From contig JBBFLE010000019.1 of the NCBI GenBank assembly GCA_037481695.1, positions 1 to 64,000 of the forward strand: a stretch of 64,000 bases of DNA, in the 5' to 3' direction. Shown piece after piece: positions 33,242-42,283 of the stretch (positions are counted from its first letter, which is position 1; each line of letters begins with the position of its first letter). This DNA comes from a bacterium (lineage in GTDB: Bacteria; Desulfobacterota; Desulfocorpusculales; Desulfocorpusculum). The notes under the pieces were generated by a model that was not told the DNA's origin, ran no database searches, and saw only the letters and a program-made list of their open reading frames with translations. Position numbers and translations under genes: made by a program.

Positions 33242-34510
33242 ATGAGCAATACATTGAAGGCCGTTTACGACGAGGTGGCCAAGTGCAACAAGTGCGGTTT
33301 CTGCCAAGCCCATTGTCCTATATTTGATATAACCAGGGATGAGCGCAACGTGGCGCGCGGACACAATGCCCACATAAGGAAGCTCATAGAAGGGGAGCTG
33401 GAACTGAACCAGGAACTCAAGGACCCTCTTTTCGAGTGTCTTCTTTGTCGGACCTGTGTGGCCAACTGCTTTCCAGCAGTCCGCACGGATCGAAATGTAG
33501 TTGCCGGCAGGGCTGAGTACATGAAGCGGGTGGGCCAGCCCAAGATCATGAAGTTTCTTTTCCACAACCTGTTGCCAGACCAGCGCAAGATGGCACGGTA
33601 CGTGCGCCTTGGGGCTTACGGGAAGAACTCAGGCATGAGCAAACTGGCCAGGGCCCTGGGGATACTCAAGTGGTTCGGAAAAGACCTGGACAAGGTGGAG
33701 TCCATCATAGAGAAACTTCCCACCAGGTTCTTCAGGGACAGGCTGGAGAATCTTGATCTGGGGCCCAAAGATGCATCCACCAAGGTGGCCTATTTCGTGG
33801 GCTGTGGTTTTAATTTCGTGCTCCCCCACGTGAGCGAAGATACCCTGGCAGTTTTGGTACACCAGGGAATTCGAGTGGATGTAGCGGACAACAGTTGCTG
33901 TGGGCTTCCTGCGTACGGCTACGGTGATCTGGATGCGGCCCGCTCCATTGCCAGAAGAAACATCCAGATCCTGGAGTCCATGGATGCGGATGTGGTGCTC
34001 ACGGAATGCGGAAGTTGTTCGGCCTTCCTGAAGGACTACCCGGAACTCTTCGAAGAGGAGCCTTCCACCAGAGAAAGGGCCGAGAAACTGGCCAAACGCG
34101 TACGAGGCTTCAGCGAGTTCATGCATTCCAGGTTGGATCAGATGGGGGCTGCCAAAGGGGTTTCCCTGAAGGTCACGTACCATGATCCATGCCACATGAG
34201 CCGTTACCAGAAGATCGTTAAAGAGCCCAGGAAAATGCTGCAGCAGATCCCTGGGGTAAACTACGTGGAGATGCCAGAGGCAGACCGTTGCTGTGGAGCT
34301 GCAGGAAGCTACAACATAATGCACTATGAGCAGTCCATGGCGGTCTTGAGCCGCAAGATGGAAAACCTGCAAAAAACAGGCGCCCAGGTGTTGACTACAG
34401 AGTGCCCAGGCTGTGTGATACAGCTAAGCTATGGGGTACGCAAGGAAAAGCTTCCAGTGCGAGTGCTCCATCTAAGTCAGCTGCTCAAAGAGGTCTACCT
34501 TGCTGGTTGA
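33242..34510 (+). CDS. GlcF-like Fe-S oxidase subunit
   Basis: 422 residues; the ATG at 33242 has GGGAGG 5 nt upstream. Two [4Fe-4S] motifs occur near the N-terminus (CNKCGFCQAHCP and CLLCRTCVANCFP), then two cysteine-rich CCG domains (SCCGLPAYGYGD and RCCGAAGSYN). GlcF carries electrons from the flavin subunits to the quinone pool or another acceptor. It ends the cluster that begins at 26826. Confidence 0.92.
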   Translation: MSNTLKAVYDEVAKCNKCGFCQAHCPIFDITRDERNVARGHNAHIRKLIEGELELNQELKDPLFECLLCRTCVANCFPAVRTDRNVVAGRAEYMKRVGQPKIMKFLFHNLLPDQRKMARYVRLGAYGKNSGMSKLARALGILKWFGKDLDKVESIIEKLPTRFFRDRLENLDLGPKDASTKVAYFVGCGFNFVLPHVSEDTLAVLVHQGIRVDVADNSCCGLPAYGYGDLDAARSIARRNIQILESMDADVVLTECGSCSAFLKDYPELFEEEPSTRERAEKLAKRVRGFSEFMHSRLDQMGAAKGVSLKVTYHDPCHMSRYQKIVKEPRKMLQQIPGVNYVEMPEADRCCGAAGSYNIMHYEQSMAVLSRKMENLQKTGAQVLTTECPGCVIQLSYGVRKEKLPVRVLHLSQLLKEVYLAG

Positions 34511-34531
34511 GCCCCTTGAATGGGAAGGGGC
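34511..34531 (+). other. Hairpin directly after the GlcF-like gene
   Basis: GCCCCTT (34511-34517) and AAGGGGC (34525-34531) form a perfect 7-bp stem immediately after the stop codon. The nearest T-run (34559-34566) is 28 bases away, so Rho-independent termination is uncertain. Confidence 0.4.
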
Positions 34532-34616
34532 CAGCCGTTAGTCTCAAAGGAAGAAAGATTTTTTTTGGGGGGGTATGCCCCCCCCGAAAGAACATCCCTC
34601 TTTGGTACAGGCAGGA

Positions 34617-35060
34617 TCAGCCCAGTTGGGAAGCCAAAGCCTTGCCATAGTCGTGGCAGGCCTTCATTCCATCCTGTGTGCCCACCAAAGACTCCAGGAG
34701 GTTAAAGGAACCCAGGTCAGACATCTGCATCTTGAAGACGTGTTCCATGGTGTCAAAGATGATTTTTGCTGCATCCCCGCTGTGGGTGTATGAACCAAAG
34801 GCTCCCCCAAGTCTTCCGGAGAGCCCTGCCTTGTGAGCCAGAAACAAGAATGTTTTCATGGTACCTATCATGTCCCTGTGATAGGTTGGAGACCCAAACA
34901 CATAGCCGTCATAGCCTGCCAACTCGGTCTCGTTCTTGATCTCGGTTATTCTTTTTAGTTCTGCCTCGTGGCCGCCCATTCGGATCCCCTCGGCAATCCA
35001 CTGGGCCATGCGTTCAGTGTTGCCGGTCCTGCTGTCGTAAGCCACCAGCACCTTTTTCAT
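34617..35060 (-). CDS. Flavodoxin-family protein
   Basis: 147 residues from the ATG at 35060 (AAGGAGGAG upstream). The FMN phosphate-binding loop is VLVAYDSRTGNTERMA, with later flavin-contact segments YVFGSPTYHRDM and GGAFGSYTHSGDA. Short-chain flavodoxins carry single electrons in the cytoplasm; the closest reading is a general flavodoxin/FMN-dependent electron carrier of the Flavodoxin_5/2 type. Convergent with glcF-like gene. Physiological partner unknown. Confidence 0.88.
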   Translation of the reverse strand: MKKVLVAYDSRTGNTERMAQWIAEGIRMGGHEAELKRITEIKNETELAGYDGYVFGSPTYHRDMIGTMKTFLFLAHKAGLSGRLGGAFGSYTHSGDAAKIIFDTMEHVFKMQMSDLGSFNLLESLVGTQDGMKACHDYGKALASQLG

Positions 35061-35366
35061 CTCAGCTCCTCCTTCTGCGGTGTAATTTGAATTCCGCTGG
35101 GCATTATTCACAAAAAGGGAATACTTGGGCCAGGTTCATCATATCCCTGATGGGATTAGTTCGTGCTCCAATGCAGTCTAGTTATCTCTATCCAATGCTT
35201 TTCCGCAGGTCCTCCTTAAGAATAAGCTTGTAGCATAACAAAACAGCAGACCTTCAGCATTGAAAAAATGGCCCTCCCCCACGGTGGCAGGCCTAAATGA
35301 GAGATACAAGCTGATTTTTAACTTATCGGGCTGTCCTTTCCAGGTCAAGCCCGGGGCAGCACAAGA
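35061..35366. other. Intergenic region of about 300 bp
   Basis: No gene recognised between the divergently placed flavodoxin start and the decarboxylase 3' end; short plus-strand frames lack ribosome binding sites. Confidence 0.35.
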
Positions 35367-35386
35367 CATAAGAGATGTCTCTTATG
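35367..35386 (-). terminator. Palindrome at the decarboxylase 3' end
   Basis: Perfect inverted repeat CATAAGAGA (35367-35375) / TCTCTTATG (35378-35386) overlapping the stop codon of the gene ending at 35382. It could form a terminator stem, but no clear U-tract follows. Confidence 0.4.
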
Positions 35387-36818
35387 GTGTGGCTGCCTTT
35401 CTTATTTGCTCCCACACCTCACTCACATGCTCCCTGCAGGTGTGAGTCTGGCCCACGCACAGCCTCAATGTGAGCTTGTTGTCCAAGCGGGTATGGGTGA
35501 TGTAGGCCCTTCCAGTGCCATTGACTCGTTCCAGGATCCTCTCGTTTATTTGCTCACCACCCTTGTGGCGAAAACAGACCAAGTTAAGTGGAGGCTTGAC
35601 AGCCAGTTGGAAATGGGGCTCCTTTTCCACCCAAGATGCGAACTCCTGGGCCAGCTCCACATGTCGGCGTATGTGGAATCTTAGGCCCTGGATACCGTAA
35701 TGCCTGATCACGAACCAAAGCTTCAATGCCCTGAAACGCCTGCCCAGGGGGATCTGCCAGTCCCTGTAATCTATGACTGCTCCGCTTTCGGTGGCCTTGT
35801 TCCTGAGGTACTCGGGAAGGATGCTGAGAGCTTGTATCAGAGGAGCCCTATCGGCCACGAACATGCAGTCGCAATCGAAGTTGGTGAACATCCACTTGTG
35901 TGGGTTGAAGCAGTAGCTCTGGGCTTTCTCTAGCCCGTTGAGTATGTACCTGAACTCGGGGCAAATGGCAGCCGTGCCGCTCATGGCTCCATCCACGTGG
36001 AGCCAAAGGTCTTCCTGCTGGCAGATGCGGCCTATCTCCTCCAGAGGATCCATACCATTGGAGGAAGTGGTGCCCACCGTGGCGCATACGAAAAAGGGGA
36101 TTTTGCCAGAGGCACGGTCCTTTCTGATGGCATCTTGAAGCTCATCCGGTCGCATGGCGAATTTCTTGTCCACATCTATGAGCCGAAGGTTCTGGCGGCC
36201 TATGCCCGCTATGCCTACAGCTTTTTCCACAGAGGAGTGGGCCTGGTTTGAAGCATAGGCCGTCAGCCTCCCATCGCAGCCTTTGAGGTTGCTGATCCCT
36301 CGTGTGGCCCTTTCCCTGGCCGCAAGTATGGCACACAAAACCGCACTGGAGGCCGAGTCCTGGATCACGCCTCCTCCAGGCCCGCTGGAAAGAAATGATT
36401 TGGGAAGCCCCATCATCTCCACCATCCAGTCAAGCACATGGGTCTCCAGCTCTGTGCAGGCAGGGCTCGTAGACCAGATCATGCCCTGAACCCCTAGGCC
36501 TGCTGCCACGAGTTCTCCCAGTATGGACGGCCCTGAGTTGTTGGCCGGGAAAAAGGCGAAGAACCTTGGGGATTGCCAATGGGTTATTCCTGGCATTATT
36601 AGTCTTCCCAAGTCCTCAAGGATCCTCTCGAAGGGCTCTCCTGTCTCTGGAGCCTTGGGAGGAAGAGAGGCTCTTATCTGCCCCGGGCAAACCTTTGACA
36701 ATACCGGGTAATTTTCCACCTGCTCCATGTAGTCAGCAATCCAGTCCACCACGGCTCGACCGTAACTGCGAAACTCCTGGGGGGTCATGTGATAACTTTT
36801 TTCACCCTGATCCAGCAT
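35382..36818 (-). CDS. PLP-dependent aromatic-L-amino-acid decarboxylase family enzyme
   Basis: 478 residues, with AAAGGAGGTGG before the ATG. Group II decarboxylase fold: PLP lysine Lys308 in NPHKWMFTN, pyridine-N contact Asp276 in LWLHVDGAMSG, stacking His194 in NQAHSSVEKA, and the substrate-side SPACTELE segment. Related enzymes decarboxylate tyrosine, tryptophan, phenylalanine or DOPA to amines; some relatives are aldehyde synthases. HVDAA/HVDAW is commoner than HVDGA. The substrate is not predictable here. It is divergent from the QueG-like gene with a 139-bp gap. Confidence 0.88.
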   Translation of the reverse strand: MLDQGEKSYHMTPQEFRSYGRAVVDWIADYMEQVENYPVLSKVCPGQIRASLPPKAPETGEPFERILEDLGRLIMPGITHWQSPRFFAFFPANNSGPSILGELVAAGLGVQGMIWSTSPACTELETHVLDWMVEMMGLPKSFLSSGPGGGVIQDSASSAVLCAILAARERATRGISNLKGCDGRLTAYASNQAHSSVEKAVGIAGIGRQNLRLIDVDKKFAMRPDELQDAIRKDRASGKIPFFVCATVGTTSSNGMDPLEEIGRICQQEDLWLHVDGAMSGTAAICPEFRYILNGLEKAQSYCFNPHKWMFTNFDCDCMFVADRAPLIQALSILPEYLRNKATESGAVIDYRDWQIPLGRRFRALKLWFVIRHYGIQGLRFHIRRHVELAQEFASWVEKEPHFQLAVKPPLNLVCFRHKGGEQINERILERVNGTGRAYITHTRLDNKLTLRLCVGQTHTCREHVSEVWEQIRKAATP

Positions 36819-36898
36819 GCGAAACCACCTCCTTTGGGATGTTCAGCCCTTGCCACGCTTGGAGCAAGACTCCATTGAATAAAAGCCTTGAATGCTTC

Positions 36899-36927
36899 TT
36901 GCCACAAGCCTCTAGAGAGGATAGTCT
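36899..36927 (+). promoter_or_regulatory. Putative promoter of the QueG-like gene
   Basis: TTGCCA (36899-36904), 17-nt spacer, TAGTCT (36922-36927), 30 bases before the ATG at 36958. An AGAGAG/CTCTCT inverted repeat overlaps the -10 and may be an operator. Confidence 0.35.
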
Positions 36928-36957
36928 CTCTGTGGGGAAAGGAAAAGGGGCACAGAA

Positions 36958-37863
36958 ATGGCAGAGCCTCTAGGCTTCAACCAGGAGCTTCAAGAGTTTG
37001 TCAGGGGTCTGGTCAGGTACCACGAGAGAGGCAGGTTCCCCCAAGAACCTGATCGAAGGCTCTTTGAGGATCCCATATTGGCTGTGGCCTGGGCCTCGGA
37101 TCCCATGTTCAAGTCCCTTAAAAAAATAATAGGCACCTTTCACCAGCTTCCAGTCCAGATACTGAGGGATGCTTTCCCAGGCAGACGCATTGATGAGGAA
37201 GAGGTGTATGTGGTGTGCTACGCTCTTCCCATCACTCAAGCCACGAGGCTTGCCAACAGCAGCCAATATCGCTACCCCCACAGGGACTGGATGCTCACCA
37301 AGATCCATGGCGAGGCTTTCAACGAGTGGCTCAGAGCAGAACTGGTGCGCTGGATCATGGGGAAAGGCCACATGGCTGCGGCCCCGATCCTGCAGCCATC
37401 CTACATCCAGTTTCCGCATCTGAATGGGGACATCACCTCCAACTGGTCAGAACGTCACGCCTGTTTTGTAGCAGGCTTAGGAACCTTTGGCCTGAGCCGT
37501 GGGCTCATAACTCAGGCCGGCATGGCGGTGCGCTTGGGCACTGTGGTTACGGACCTTCCATTGAAGCCCACTGCCCGAGATTATGATTCGCCCTTTGCAC
37601 ACTGCCTGTTCCTGGCGAGCGGCCGATGTGGAATCTGTATCCGTCGTTGTCCTGCAGGAGCAATTACTCCTTGGGGTCAGGACAAGCAGAAATGCCAGGC
37701 GCACCAGATAGCTGCCTTGAAAAGAAAAGGTCGGGATCTGGGGCTGGGTCTGCAACTGAGCGGGCTTCATCTATCCTGTGGGCTTTGCCAGACAGGGGTG
37801 CCCTGCGAGCAGGGCATTCCTAGGCCCGGCTCAAAGGATCTGCAAGGGGCTTCTGGGCCCTAG
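36958..37863 (+). CDS. QueG-related 4Fe-4S protein
   Basis: 301 residues. The C-terminal third carries Fe-S ligands (GRCGICIRRCP, then C in KQKCQAHQ, later SCGLCQTGVPCEQG), the ferredoxin arrangement found in epoxyqueuosine reductase (COG1600) and reductive-dehalogenase-like proteins. The N-terminal part contains FVAGLGTFGLSRGLIT, a segment typical of COG1600 proteins. It lacks the HEAT repeats of true QueG and differs in length, so tRNA modification is doubtful. Probably a corrinoid/Fe-S oxidoreductase of unknown substrate. Confidence 0.75.
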   Translation: MAEPLGFNQELQEFVRGLVRYHERGRFPQEPDRRLFEDPILAVAWASDPMFKSLKKIIGTFHQLPVQILRDAFPGRRIDEEEVYVVCYALPITQATRLANSSQYRYPHRDWMLTKIHGEAFNEWLRAELVRWIMGKGHMAAAPILQPSYIQFPHLNGDITSNWSERHACFVAGLGTFGLSRGLITQAGMAVRLGTVVTDLPLKPTARDYDSPFAHCLFLASGRCGICIRRCPAGAITPWGQDKQKCQAHQIAALKRKGRDLGLGLQLSGLHLSCGLCQTGVPCEQGIPRPGSKDLQGASGP

Positions 37864-37872
37864 AATCTGCCG

Positions 37873-40800
37873 TCAGAGTCCCCCTTGTTGGTCAGGGCTT
37901 GGAGCCTCCAGCGCTTTGTCAGACAATTTCTCCTGGATCCTCTTTTTCCTGCTAAGCCAGTTCTGGAAAGAATCCATGTACACATAAAACACTGGGGTCA
38001 CGTAAAGGGTGAGAAACTGGGAGAAAAGTAGCCCCCCGACCACTGCCAGTCCCAAAGGCCTCCTGGATCCAGCCCCAGCCCCCATGCCCATGGCAATGGG
38101 AAGGGTTCCCATGAGGGCCGCCATGGTGGTCATCATTATTGGCCTGAAGCGGATCATGCATGCCTCATAAATGGCCTCCACAGGTCCCTTGCCCTCTTTT
38201 CTTTGGGCCTCTATGGCAAAGTCAATCATGATTATTCCATTTTTCTTCACCAGGCCCACCAGCATGATTATTCCCACAAAGGAGTAGATGTTGAGCTCTG
38301 TATTGAAAAAAAGCAGGGTTGCCAGGGCGCCAAAGCCGGCAAAAGGCAAGGCAGAGAGAATGGTTATGGGGTGGATGAAGCTCTCGTAAAGGATCCCCAA
38401 GACCAGGTAGATGACCAGCACGGCCATTATCAACAGCAGGCCCAAGCCCTCCATAGAGGATTGAAAGGCCTGGGCCGCCCCCTGGAAGCTGGTTGTTATG
38501 GTGGCGGGCAGAATAGATCTGGCCAGCCTTTGAATCTCCGAGACCGCCTGACCCAGGGCCACACCCGGTTTCAGGTCAAAAGAGAGGGTCACCGAGGGTA
38601 GCTGCCCTGAATGGTTCACGCTCATGGGACCCAGGCCTTCCTGGAAAGTGGCCACGGCCTCCAGGGGCACCAGTTGACCCGAAGAGGATCTGACATAGAG
38701 CATGGAGAGGGCCACAGGGTCCCGCTGGAATTCAGGCAGCAGCTCCAGGATGACTTTGTAGTCATTGTTGGGAGCGTATATGGTGGAGATCTGCCTCGAG
38801 CCATACGCCGAGTAGAGGGCGTCTTCCACCTGTTCTGCGCTTACTCCCAGGGCCGAGGCCTTGTCCCTGTCTATTATCACCCTGACCTCCGGGTTTTTGA
38901 GCTGGAGATCCGAGGAGACGTCAATGATGGCCTCCATGGAACGCATCTTCTCTTCCAACAAGGGGGCATACCTGTAAAGCTCATGGGTATCCGGGCTCTG
39001 GAGGGTGAACTGATATTGACTCTTGGTAAACCTCCCTCCGATGCGGATCAGGGGCGGGTTCTGAAGGTAAACCTTCATGCCCGTTACACCCATGAGCTTT
39101 CGCCTCAAGGACTGCACCACCTCATCTGCTGTCAAAGAACGTTCGTTCCTGGGTTTAAGCCTGATGAAGAGGGTTCCCTGGTTGCTTCCTATGACTCCTC
39201 CCCTGGCCCCGGCGCTGGACATAAAGGCTTCAATGTTGGGATCCTGGGCCACCAAGGCAGCCACCTTCTTCTGTCCTTCCACCAGGGCCTCAAAAGAGAT
39301 CCCCTCCACGGCCTCGGTTATTGCCACCAGCTGGCCTGTGTCCTCGCTGGGGATGAAGCCCTTGGGAATGGTCCTGAACAAATGAACCGTGGCCGCCATG
39401 ACAAGGAAGGTGAACAAGAGGGTGAGCAACCTGTGATTCAAGGCAGCCCTGAGCCCCCATCCGTACCACCGCAGGAGTATCTCGAATCCCTTTTCGAATG
39501 CCTCGTAGAGCCTGCCGTGTTGCAAGCTTGGGGGCTTGAGAAACCTGCTGCAGAGCATTGGAGAAAGGCTTAGGGACACGAAGCCCGAGATGAGAACCGC
39601 CACACCAATGGTCACAGCAAACTCGTGGAAAAGCCTCCCTATGATGCCTCCCATGAATAGCACGGGGATGAAGACTGCGGCCAAGGAGAGGGTCATGGAC
39701 ACTATGGTAAAACCTATTTCCCTGGAACCCTCCAGGGCCGCTTCCATGGGTTTCTTGCCCATTTCCATGTGCCTGACTATGTTCTCCAGCATCACTATGG
39801 CGTCATCCACCACAAATCCCAGGGACAGGGTCAGGGCCATAAGGGAAAGGTTGTCCATGCTGAAGCCGGCCAAGTACATGACGGTGAATGTGCCCATGAT
39901 GGAAAGGGGCATGGCCAGGCTGGGGATCAGCGTGGCCGATATGTTGCGCAAAAAAATGAATATGACCAGGACCACCAGGGCCAAAGCCACCACCAGGGTG
40001 AACTGCACATCTCTGACAGACTCCTGGATGGACTCGGAGCGGTCGTAAAGTACATGCATAGAAACCGAAGCAGGAAGCTGGATCTGGAAGGAGGGTAGAA
40101 GCTGCCTTATGGAACGGGCTACCTCCACCGTGTTGGTGCCAGGCTGTCTTTGAATGGCCAGTATGATGGATCTCTGATCCACAAACCAAGCTGCTATCTT
40201 GTCATTCTCCACGCTGTCTATGACCCGGCCCAACTCCTCCAATCTGACAGGCTTGCCCGCCCTGTAAGTTACGATCACAGGTCTGTAGGCTGCTGCCTCT
40301 GTGAGCTGGCCTGTGGCCTGCACGGTGAAAGCCCTCTTGGGCCCGTAAAGGGTGCCTGTGGGAAGGTTCACGTTGGCCCTGGCAACTGCCTTGGAGACTT
40401 CGTCTATGCCTATGCCCCTTGTGGCCAGGGCCTTGGGGTCAAGCTGAACCCTGACAGCGTACTTCTGTGCTCCGTAAACCAGCACCTGGGCCACTCCGCT
40501 CACCATGGAAATGCGCTGGGCTATGATGGTCTGTCCGTAATCGTCCAAGGTGTAAAGGGGTAGGGTGGGGGAAGTGAGAGCCAGGTACATGATGGGCTGG
40601 TCTGCTGGATTTACTTTCCTGTACGAGGGCGGAAAGGGCATGTCGGCTGGGAGCTGTCTCAAGGCCGAAGCTATGGCTGCCTGGACGTCCTGGGCCGCTG
40701 CGTCCAGATCTCTGCTCAGCACAAATTGCAGGGTTATGAGGGTGTTGCCCAGGGAGCTGGAGGAGGTCATGGAGTCAAGACCGGCTATGGTGGAGAACTG

Positions 40801-41007
40801 CCTCTCCAAAGGGGTGGCCACAGAGGAGGCCATGGTCTCCGGACTGGCTCCAGGCAAACTGGCCTGCACCTGGATGGTGGGGAAGTCCACGTTGGGAAGG
40901 TCGCTTACGGGAAGGAGCCTATAGGCCATGGCCCCAAAGAGCAGAATGCCTGCCATGACCAGAGTGGTCATCACGGGTCTTCTTATGAAGGGCTCAGATA
41001 TGTTCAT
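37873..41007 (-). CDS. RND efflux transporter, MdtB/MdtC-AcrB type
   Basis: 1044 residues, the full length for hydrophobe/amphiphile efflux pumps, with the usual 12-helix, two-porter-loop plan. N-terminus FIRRPVMTTLVMAGILLFG; proton-relay Asp pair in LGFVVDDAIVMLENI; conserved SLSLSPMLCSRFL and the C-terminal half LVGLVKKNGIIMIDFA. It sits in the inner membrane and works with the adaptor encoded immediately upstream (ATGA overlap). No TolC-like outer-membrane gene occurs in the window. Substrates unknown; the closest group is multidrug rather than heavy-metal pumps. Confidence 0.93.
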   Translation of the reverse strand: MNISEPFIRRPVMTTLVMAGILLFGAMAYRLLPVSDLPNVDFPTIQVQASLPGASPETMASSVATPLERQFSTIAGLDSMTSSSSLGNTLITLQFVLSRDLDAAAQDVQAAIASALRQLPADMPFPPSYRKVNPADQPIMYLALTSPTLPLYTLDDYGQTIIAQRISMVSGVAQVLVYGAQKYAVRVQLDPKALATRGIGIDEVSKAVARANVNLPTGTLYGPKRAFTVQATGQLTEAAAYRPVIVTYRAGKPVRLEELGRVIDSVENDKIAAWFVDQRSIILAIQRQPGTNTVEVARSIRQLLPSFQIQLPASVSMHVLYDRSESIQESVRDVQFTLVVALALVVLVIFIFLRNISATLIPSLAMPLSIMGTFTVMYLAGFSMDNLSLMALTLSLGFVVDDAIVMLENIVRHMEMGKKPMEAALEGSREIGFTIVSMTLSLAAVFIPVLFMGGIIGRLFHEFAVTIGVAVLISGFVSLSLSPMLCSRFLKPPSLQHGRLYEAFEKGFEILLRWYGWGLRAALNHRLLTLLFTFLVMAATVHLFRTIPKGFIPSEDTGQLVAITEAVEGISFEALVEGQKKVAALVAQDPNIEAFMSSAGARGGVIGSNQGTLFIRLKPRNERSLTADEVVQSLRRKLMGVTGMKVYLQNPPLIRIGGRFTKSQYQFTLQSPDTHELYRYAPLLEEKMRSMEAIIDVSSDLQLKNPEVRVIIDRDKASALGVSAEQVEDALYSAYGSRQISTIYAPNNDYKVILELLPEFQRDPVALSMLYVRSSSGQLVPLEAVATFQEGLGPMSVNHSGQLPSVTLSFDLKPGVALGQAVSEIQRLARSILPATITTSFQGAAQAFQSSMEGLGLLLIMAVLVIYLVLGILYESFIHPITILSALPFAGFGALATLLFFNTELNIYSFVGIIMLVGLVKKNGIIMIDFAIEAQRKEGKGPVEAIYEACMIRFRPIMMTTMAALMGTLPIAMGMGAGAGSRRPLGLAVVGGLLFSQFLTLYVTPVFYVYMDSFQNWLSRKKRIQEKLSDKALEAPSPDQQGGL

Positions 41008-42173
41008 GGATTTTGTCTTGCCGAGTCCTCGGCACCTTTCAGTTCAACTTTGGTTCCAGGCACCAACCTTATCTGACCGTCGGTGATGACCAAGTCTCCT
41101 TCCTGAAGTCCCTGTTCCACCACGGTTTCCTGTCCAAGAGACCTGCCCACCCGCACCGGACGCATCTGTGCTGTGTTCCCTGGTCCCACAAGGAACACGT
41201 AGGTTCCCTGCTGGCCTGTCTGCACGGCATGGCTGGGGATCAACAGAGCATTGGGCTGTTCCTCCAGCTTCAGGGCCACGTCCACGAACTGCCCAGGCCA
41301 CAGAGCCCTGTCCTGGTTGGGAAATGTGGCCTTCAAAAGGATGGTTCCTGTGGCTGGGTCCACAGTGTTTTCCATGAAGGTCAGTTCGCCTTCCATGAAT
41401 CGGCCTTCGCCGTTGCGAAGTGAGACCCTCACAGGAAGTTTTCCGGCAGCCCAGCGGGCCTTTATTCTGGGAAGATATTGCTCCGGGACCGAGAAGCTGA
41501 CGTAGATGGGCTGGATCTGCCTTATCACCACCATGGACTTGTTTTCGTCGCTGGCCTTGATGAGATTGCCCACATGGGCCAGAAGGGATCCTGTTCTGCC
41601 AGAGATGGGTGCATAGATATAACAGTAGCTCAACTGGAGCTTGGCGCTTTCCACAGCCGCCTCCTCAGCCTTTACCGTGGCTTCCAGGGCAGCCAGATTG
41701 GCCCTGACCTGGTCGTACTGCTCCTGGCTCACCACCTGCTTTTGAAGAAGCGAGGCATAACGCTCGGCGTCTTGCTGCGCCTTCTTGAGAAGGGCCAGAT
41801 CTTTGGCCAGACGGGCCTTGGCTTCGGCCAATGCTGCTTCATAGGGCCTGGGGTCTATGGTAAAGAGCAGATCCCCTTTGGAGACTTCCTGGCCTTCCTG
41901 GAAATGCACCTTGAGGAGTTCCCCTCCGGTTCTGGACTTTATTGAAACTGTGTTGTAGGCCTCCACGTTTCCTATGGCATTGACCTCAATGGGCACGTTC
42001 CTTCGAACCGCCTGGGCCACAGCAACCGGCACCGGCGGGGGCGCCTTGGGCGATTCGCTCTTGCCTTCGGAACATCCGCTTCCCATCCCCAAGAGCAATC
42101 CTGTGAGAACCAGCAGCAACCCTGTTGAAAAGCTGCCAGGCGACTCAGGCGGCCACAGCTTAGCTCTTTGCAT
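41004..42173 (-). CDS. RND periplasmic adaptor (membrane-fusion protein), MdtA/AcrA-type
   Basis: 389 residues with GGAAGGAAATAGGC before the ATG. The N-terminal hydrophobic segment ends in GMGSGC, a possible weak lipobox. A biotinyl-lipoyl-like domain follows (VEAYNTVSIKSRTGGELLKVHF), then a coiled-coil hairpin (residues about 110-185) and beta-barrel domain (VSFSVPEQYLPRI). It links the inner-membrane pump to an outer-membrane channel. First gene of the two-gene pump operon. Confidence 0.92.
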   Translation of the reverse strand: MQRAKLWPPESPGSFSTGLLLVLTGLLLGMGSGCSEGKSESPKAPPPVPVAVAQAVRRNVPIEVNAIGNVEAYNTVSIKSRTGGELLKVHFQEGQEVSKGDLLFTIDPRPYEAALAEAKARLAKDLALLKKAQQDAERYASLLQKQVVSQEQYDQVRANLAALEATVKAEEAAVESAKLQLSYCYIYAPISGRTGSLLAHVGNLIKASDENKSMVVIRQIQPIYVSFSVPEQYLPRIKARWAAGKLPVRVSLRNGEGRFMEGELTFMENTVDPATGTILLKATFPNQDRALWPGQFVDVALKLEEQPNALLIPSHAVQTGQQGTYVFLVGPGNTAQMRPVRVGRSLGQETVVEQGLQEGDLVITDGQIRLVPGTKVELKGAEDSARQNP

Positions 42174-42283
42174 GCCTATTTCCTTCCAAGCTTAAGAGGT
42201 TGCGTCAACCAAATTCATTATACCCTGCTTAGTGCCATGGCAGCAGTGCACTTTTCATTCTCACCGCGTCTGCTCTGGAGAAC

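Noticed and set aside
34559-34585. Intrinsic terminator at the G7/C8 hairpin
   Set aside because: No U-tract follows the stem on either strand; the T-run precedes it on the plus strand.
38203-39573. Plus-strand open frames opposite the RND pump gene
   Set aside because: Antisense shadows of a well-supported 1044-residue transporter.
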